The notes below the pieces were generated by a model, which did not search any database, was not told the DNA's origin, and saw only the letters and a program-made list of their open reading frames with translations. From Paraburkholderia sabiae (GTDB lineage: Bacteria; Pseudomonadota; Gammaproteobacteria; Burkholderiales; Burkholderiaceae), in contig NZ_CP125298.1 of the NCBI RefSeq assembly GCF_030412785.1, positions 186,001 through 250,000 of the forward strand: a stretch of 64,000 nucleotides of DNA. Direction: 5' to 3'. A program made the translations under genes and the position numbers. Shown here piece by piece: positions 60,217 through 64,000 of the stretch (position 1 is the first letter of the stretch; every line of letters starts with the position of its first letter).

Positions 60217-61368
60217 ATGAGGCTGTTTTTTACCGATTCGCAGTTTGTTGTGGCGGGGCATCCGCGACCGGGAGTTCCTTTTCTCTGTGACGGCGAGATG
60301 GAGTTGGTCGATGCGCCGAACCGGTACCTCCGGTATCTTTCCACGATCAAAGGGCGTACCAGAGCTGAGAACACGTGGCGCACGTACGGTGCTGCCCTCT
60401 ACGAATTCTTTGCGTTCCTCGAAGCGAGTGGTCTCGCCTGGGATCGCGCGAATCAAAGTCAAATCGCTGCGTGGCGCGATGGCATGCTTGAGCGCGGTTG
60501 CGCCCGAAGCACGGTGAACCAGCGGTTGCGGACCGTCGATGTATTTTACGTGTGGTCCAAGTCCAATGGGATGACGCACTCCGTCCCGTTTGACCGGACG
60601 GATGTATGGGTCGCGAAACCGCACGGTTTTCTTGCCCATGTCGACGGGTCCGGAAGTCGATTCGACGCCAATGCACTGACTGTTCAGACCCACAAGGCGG
60701 TACCGAAATTTCTCCACCTGAACCAGGCAATCCGGTTTCTGGATGCGCTAACCCCGTATCGCCTGCGTTTGATGGGATACCTCGCCTTGCTAACCGGCAT
60801 GCGTCGCGAAGAAGTTGTCGGCCTGAATTATCGTGTTCTGCCAAATCCGGCTGGGCGAGACCCGCAGAAGCAAGTACCGATGCGACTTGACCCGTCCCTG
60901 ACCCCGACCAAGGGAGCAAAGGAGCGGATTGTCATGCTCCCGTACGATCTGGCAATTGCCTTGTACGAGTATTTCACGTTCGGGTGGCCGAAGCTGAGCG
61001 TGAAGTACAGGGCCAAGTTCGGTGAGGAACCCACGCTTCTATTCCTTGCGGAATCCGGAGACCCGCTTTCCGTAAATGGACTCAACAATGCCTTCAGACG
61101 TGTTAGCCAAAAGAGCGGCATCTGGTGTACGCCACATATGCTCCGGCACACCTTCGGAACATACGAGCTGATACGGATGGGGCGAGAAAAGACACCGAGT
61201 CAGGCCTTGCTGTGGGTACGCGACAGGATGGGCCACAGCTCAATCACAACGACTGAAATTTACGTTCACGCCGCAGACCTCGTCGCTCACGACGACGTTG
61301 ACGGCTACCACCTCGATATCTGTCGGGCTCTCGCGCATGGCAATCCGTCGTCAAAAAATCGATCGTAA
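60217..61368 (+). CDS. Tyrosine recombinase 1 of the trio
   Basis: A 383-residue integrase with intact catalytic boxes: GMRREEV (Arg), HMLRHTF (HxxR), MGHSSITTT and IYVH (Tyr). An N-terminal SAM-like core-binding domain covers about 35-140. GGAGAAG precedes ATG 60217. It is probably the main strand-exchange enzyme of the element. Confidence 0.88.
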   Translation: MRLFFTDSQFVVAGHPRPGVPFLCDGEMELVDAPNRYLRYLSTIKGRTRAENTWRTYGAALYEFFAFLEASGLAWDRANQSQIAAWRDGMLERGCARSTVNQRLRTVDVFYVWSKSNGMTHSVPFDRTDVWVAKPHGFLAHVDGSGSRFDANALTVQTHKAVPKFLHLNQAIRFLDALTPYRLRLMGYLALLTGMRREEVVGLNYRVLPNPAGRDPQKQVPMRLDPSLTPTKGAKERIVMLPYDLAIALYEYFTFGWPKLSVKYRAKFGEEPTLLFLAESGDPLSVNGLNNAFRRVSQKSGIWCTPHMLRHTFGTYELIRMGREKTPSQALLWVRDRMGHSSITTTEIYVHAADLVAHDDVDGYHLDICRALAHGNPSSKNRS

Positions 61369-62998
61369 GCCGGTCTCCGTCCAGTCGCATGGCGGCACGG
61401 TGATAAACCTTGCGCCAGACTGGTCATTTACGCTCCTGTGCCCTCACCACGGCCCGCAGAAATTCAATTTCAACGCGTTGCGCGTGGCCGGACGGGAGAA
61501 TCTCGCGGCTCACATGCGCGATGCCGTTTGGAGTCTGCGGAGTGAACTGGAGGCCGTTACCTTGGCATCCTATGTTCGGTTTCTAGCCCGCTTTTGGCTG
61601 TTTCTCGATGAACTGTCAGGTCAAGGCGAGCACATTACCTCGCTCGCTCAAATTACGCGTTCAGTGATCGAGAGGTTTCTGGCGTGGATGGAGCGGCAAA
61701 TTATTGTCACAACGCAGAACCATGGACAGCCGTGGTCGATCGGGACTCGCCGTACTGCGTATAAAGCGCTCAAGTCGCTTCTCGTTGCGAGACAGAAGCG
61801 TGTGCCCGACGAGGTGAGTGATCAACTGACGTTCCCGCGCAATCCTTTCCCAAACGCGAACCAACAGGCAACGAAACGCCAACCCTACTCGGACAACGAG
61901 CAACGACGCCTTCTTGGTGCGCTGAACCAAGATCTCCGCTCGATCCACGAGGGGATCGGAGCCCCCCTCTCGGACCTTCAGGGTCTGGTCGTTCATCTGC
62001 TGCTACTGGGCTTGGCGACCGGAATCAATCAGCAACCGTTGCTCGAACTCACGCGCGACAGTCTTCGCGCCCATCCGCTTCCAGACAGGGAATTGCTGGT
62101 TACTTCGAAGCGTCGCGGCTACTCAGTGCTCAGCACATCTATCCGCACAGCCTCCGACCCAGCAATCGCATCGAACATGCAGACAATCCCGGCGACGATC
62201 GGCGAACACTTCCGGTTTCTTTGCCAATTTACGTCTCCGCTTGTCTCGGAAGCAGACCCTAACGACCAGGAATACGTGTTTTTGCGAAGAGGCTTGCTGA
62301 ACGAGCGGAAAGGCCGGGTTTTCCGACTAACGCCGCGTGACGCGAAGAATGCCATCAAGGTATTCATGGCGCGTCACAATTTAACGGATGACCGAGGCCG
62401 CCCCTTGCAAGTGTGGGTCGCTCGCTTACGCCCGACCTTTGCCACTGAACTATACCGTCGGACCCGAGACATCCGTCGCGTGCAGCGAGCGCTTGGGCAT
62501 GCGAGCGTCTCCACAACTGCTCGCCACTACGTTGATATGCCGATCGAAGCCGAGCGCGATCATGCCTTTGTTCTCGATAGCATGGTTGGCGGGTTCACCC
62601 GACAAGATGTGTCGGGCAAAGTCCTGATCGCGGCAGACGGACTGATTCCTGTATCCGATATCAAAAATCTTCTGACGGGAGGCTACAACACCGGTGTAGC
62701 CCGATGTCGTAATCCGTTTAGGGATGACGATTCTGTCTGCAAAAAATTCTTCACCTGCTTTCGTTGCCCGAACATGGTCGTTTTCGAGGACGACCTCTGG
62801 CGGCTTTTCAGCTTCTACTATCGATTGCTCGCCGAGCGACCCAAGATCAATGCCATGCATTGGGCAAAAACCTATGCTCCGATTGTCCGGCGTATCGATA
62901 CTGACATCGCCACACAGTTTCCACTGGTGATCGTCGAGGAGGCTCGCCGCCGAGCGCAGGCAAGCCCTCATCCCACGTGGCGAGGGTCCGCTGTATGA
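61337..62998 (+). CDS. Tyrosine recombinase 2 of the trio, large
   Basis: A 553-residue recombinase. The core has RLRPTFATELY, LGHASVSTTARHYVD (His, Tyr), but the first Arg box reads TGINQQPLLEL, so that Arg seems lost. The C-terminal 110 residues add a Cys cluster (CRNPF, CKKFFTCFRC) and a helical tail, as in TnpB-type recombinases. It overlaps the first gene by 32 bases and the third by ATGA. It may work only with the other two. Confidence 0.82.
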   Translation: MAIRRQKIDRKPVSVQSHGGTVINLAPDWSFTLLCPHHGPQKFNFNALRVAGRENLAAHMRDAVWSLRSELEAVTLASYVRFLARFWLFLDELSGQGEHITSLAQITRSVIERFLAWMERQIIVTTQNHGQPWSIGTRRTAYKALKSLLVARQKRVPDEVSDQLTFPRNPFPNANQQATKRQPYSDNEQRRLLGALNQDLRSIHEGIGAPLSDLQGLVVHLLLLGLATGINQQPLLELTRDSLRAHPLPDRELLVTSKRRGYSVLSTSIRTASDPAIASNMQTIPATIGEHFRFLCQFTSPLVSEADPNDQEYVFLRRGLLNERKGRVFRLTPRDAKNAIKVFMARHNLTDDRGRPLQVWVARLRPTFATELYRRTRDIRRVQRALGHASVSTTARHYVDMPIEAERDHAFVLDSMVGGFTRQDVSGKVLIAADGLIPVSDIKNLLTGGYNTGVARCRNPFRDDDSVCKKFFTCFRCPNMVVFEDDLWRLFSFYYRLLAERPKINAMHWAKTYAPIVRRIDTDIATQFPLVIVEEARRRAQASPHPTWRGSAV

Positions 62999-64000
62999 GC
63001 GCCGTGATCATTGACATTCGGCTGGCCAGATCTGTTGAGGCAGCAAACCTTGACGCGATGCCCGTTTCGGCAACTGCCGCGGAGAACGGTGCATTTAACG
63101 TCATCAGTAGATACGGCGATGTGAGCTGGGATTTTTACCCGTTCATTCCGCAACACAACATCGGCCGCGCTTCCAAGCGCATAAATTGGGCCATCAAACT
63201 TCCCGATGGGTCGCGTCTCACCGACCCACAAAACCGAGTCCTTCTTGAGTCGAGCAAGGCATATATCTGGTCTCTTTTCGCCGATCCGGTCGATGGCCGC
63301 AAACGGCCTTCGCTCCTTACCCTGTGCGAGAAGACGGCCAGTCTCGTTCCATTGCTGCGCTGGATGTGCTCAATGGGTATTCGGCGGTTTGAAGATCTTG
63401 CCGGGCATACCCTTCAATATGTTCCCGTCGCCAAACTGAACATTGATGGGTCGCCGTCTGTTCCGCATACCGTAACGACCAAACTATTCATTTTGGAGGA
63501 GTTGTATTTACAGCGTGACAAGCTTGCCGATGCCCTGCACGTACATCCGTGGCCTGATGATAGTGCGCTGTCGATTGCAGGAGAGCGGCGTACCCATGCT
63601 CACCGACTCCCTACAACAGAATTCATTCCTGATGACATTGCTCGACTGATCGCCGAGGCTGCGCTCCAGTACGTGCGCGTCAAAGGTTCTGCCATTTTGG
63701 CCGCTCGCGATGCACTTGCCGAAGCTCGTATTGACAACGGCGGCCGGTCCGGTGGAACTTTGCACCGCTATTTGGCATCTGTGGCAAAAGCACACGGATT
63801 CAACAATGTGGGCCACGTAAGCGAGGAGGTTGGACAGTTGAGGACTGCCTGCTACATCTGCATCGATATGTTCTCCGGGCTACGCGACTCGGAGATGATG
63901 TCTCTGGAGGAAGACTGCCTGTCATCCTCGAAGAGCATGGACGGGACGATCGACGTTTTATGGCTGCACGGGACGATTTATAAGACTGGCCTCCGGGCCA
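62995..64000 (+). CDS. Tyrosine recombinase 3 of the trio, 3' end outside window
   Basis: The frame is open for 335 codons to the window edge. It starts in an ATGA overlap. A long N-terminal region (about 300 residues) precedes the first Arg box FSGLRDSEMMSL (about 296-307). The HxxR and Tyr boxes would lie beyond the window. Its size and placement support the trio call. Confidence 0.75.
   Translation, partial: MSAVIIDIRLARSVEAANLDAMPVSATAAENGAFNVISRYGDVSWDFYPFIPQHNIGRASKRINWAIKLPDGSRLTDPQNRVLLESSKAYIWSLFADPVDGRKRPSLLTLCEKTASLVPLLRWMCSMGIRRFEDLAGHTLQYVPVAKLNIDGSPSVPHTVTTKLFILEELYLQRDKLADALHVHPWPDDSALSIAGERRTHAHRLPTTEFIPDDIARLIAEAALQYVRVKGSAILAARDALAEARIDNGGRSGGTLHRYLASVAKAHGFNNVGHVSEEVGQLRTACYICIDMFSGLRDSEMMSLEEDCLSSSKSMDGTIDVLWLHGTIYKTGLRA

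Larger units (their letters stand above)
59868..64000 (+). mobile_element. Three-recombinase mobile element, left part
   Basis: Three tyrosine recombinase genes in a row (60217, 61337, 62995), overlapping and in one direction, right after a truncated gene. This is the layout of recombinase-trio elements such as RIT elements or Tn554-like transposons. The right end lies outside the window, so terminal repeats cannot be compared. The left boundary is close to 59868. Confidence 0.7.

Overview
The window is high-GC DNA with the codon habits and gene families of a Burkholderiaceae bacterium (Burkholderia, Paraburkholderia, Caballeronia or a close relative). It looks like part of a large conjugative plasmid or integrative conjugative element. 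The evidence is a Trb/VirB-type secretion operon with a coupling protein and a TraI_2-like protein, an ICE-type DUF4400 membrane protein, several recombinases, a toxin-antitoxin pair and many small accessory genes. No rRNA, tRNA or CRISPR array was seen.

Layout. 1-4.9 kb: a minus-strand array of about a dozen tiny genes, many exported or membrane-bound, whose junctions share a GGAAAA ribosome-binding core that often overlaps the previous stop codon; it follows a mazEF pair with a clear promoter and operator. 5-7.2 kb: a frameshifted tyrosine recombinase and a divergent, catalytically degenerate one. 7.3-8.8 kb: three small unknown genes. 8.9-14.2 kb: the SOS mutagenesis cassette imuA-imuB-dnaE2 behind a LexA box. 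14.2-16.6 kb: two unknown small genes, a short ATP-dependent ligase and a SRAP/HMCES-like protein. 16.7-27.7 kb: minus-strand DNA-metabolism units: a DndC-like PP-loop protein, a DpdA/TGT-like transglycosylase, SbcC- and SbcD-like proteins, a NADAR protein and a Gp3/RDF-like protein. 27.8-30.7 kb: plus-strand genes including a bactofilin. 30.9-33.4 kb: a UvrD-like helicase and a partner. 33.8-44.3 kb: the transfer operon. 44.7-53.4 kb: a MoxR AAA+ ATPase/VWA pair and many small genes. 53.4-56.1 kb: two possible small RNAs, a response regulator and a hybrid kinase broken by one stop codon. 56.5-59.9 kb: paralogous zinc-ribbon proteins, a second PP-loop protein and a DUF5131 gene cut after 16 codons. 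59.9-64 kb: the left end of a three-recombinase mobile element that runs off the window.

The most striking feature is a family of nine H-type RNA pseudoknots placed just upstream of minus-strand genes (18.5, 19.6, 20.2, 23.1, 48.1, 49.7, 51.3, 52.2 and 52.6 kb). In each, the 3' arm can pair either with the hairpin loop or with the ribosome-binding site of the next gene; the loop imitates the ribosome-binding region. Both pairings are kept while the bases differ, so these look like a family of translational switches. Five units also share a two-hairpin 5' leader with an invariant AUCGA. Four DNA-acting proteins (the 602-aa PP-loop protein, the DpdA-like enzyme, the SRAP protein and the SbcD-like nuclease) end in pentapeptides resembling sliding-clamp binding motifs. 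Together these suggest an element that modifies, repairs and copies DNA close to the replisome under coordinated RNA-level control. That is inference and needs structure, homology and expression tests.
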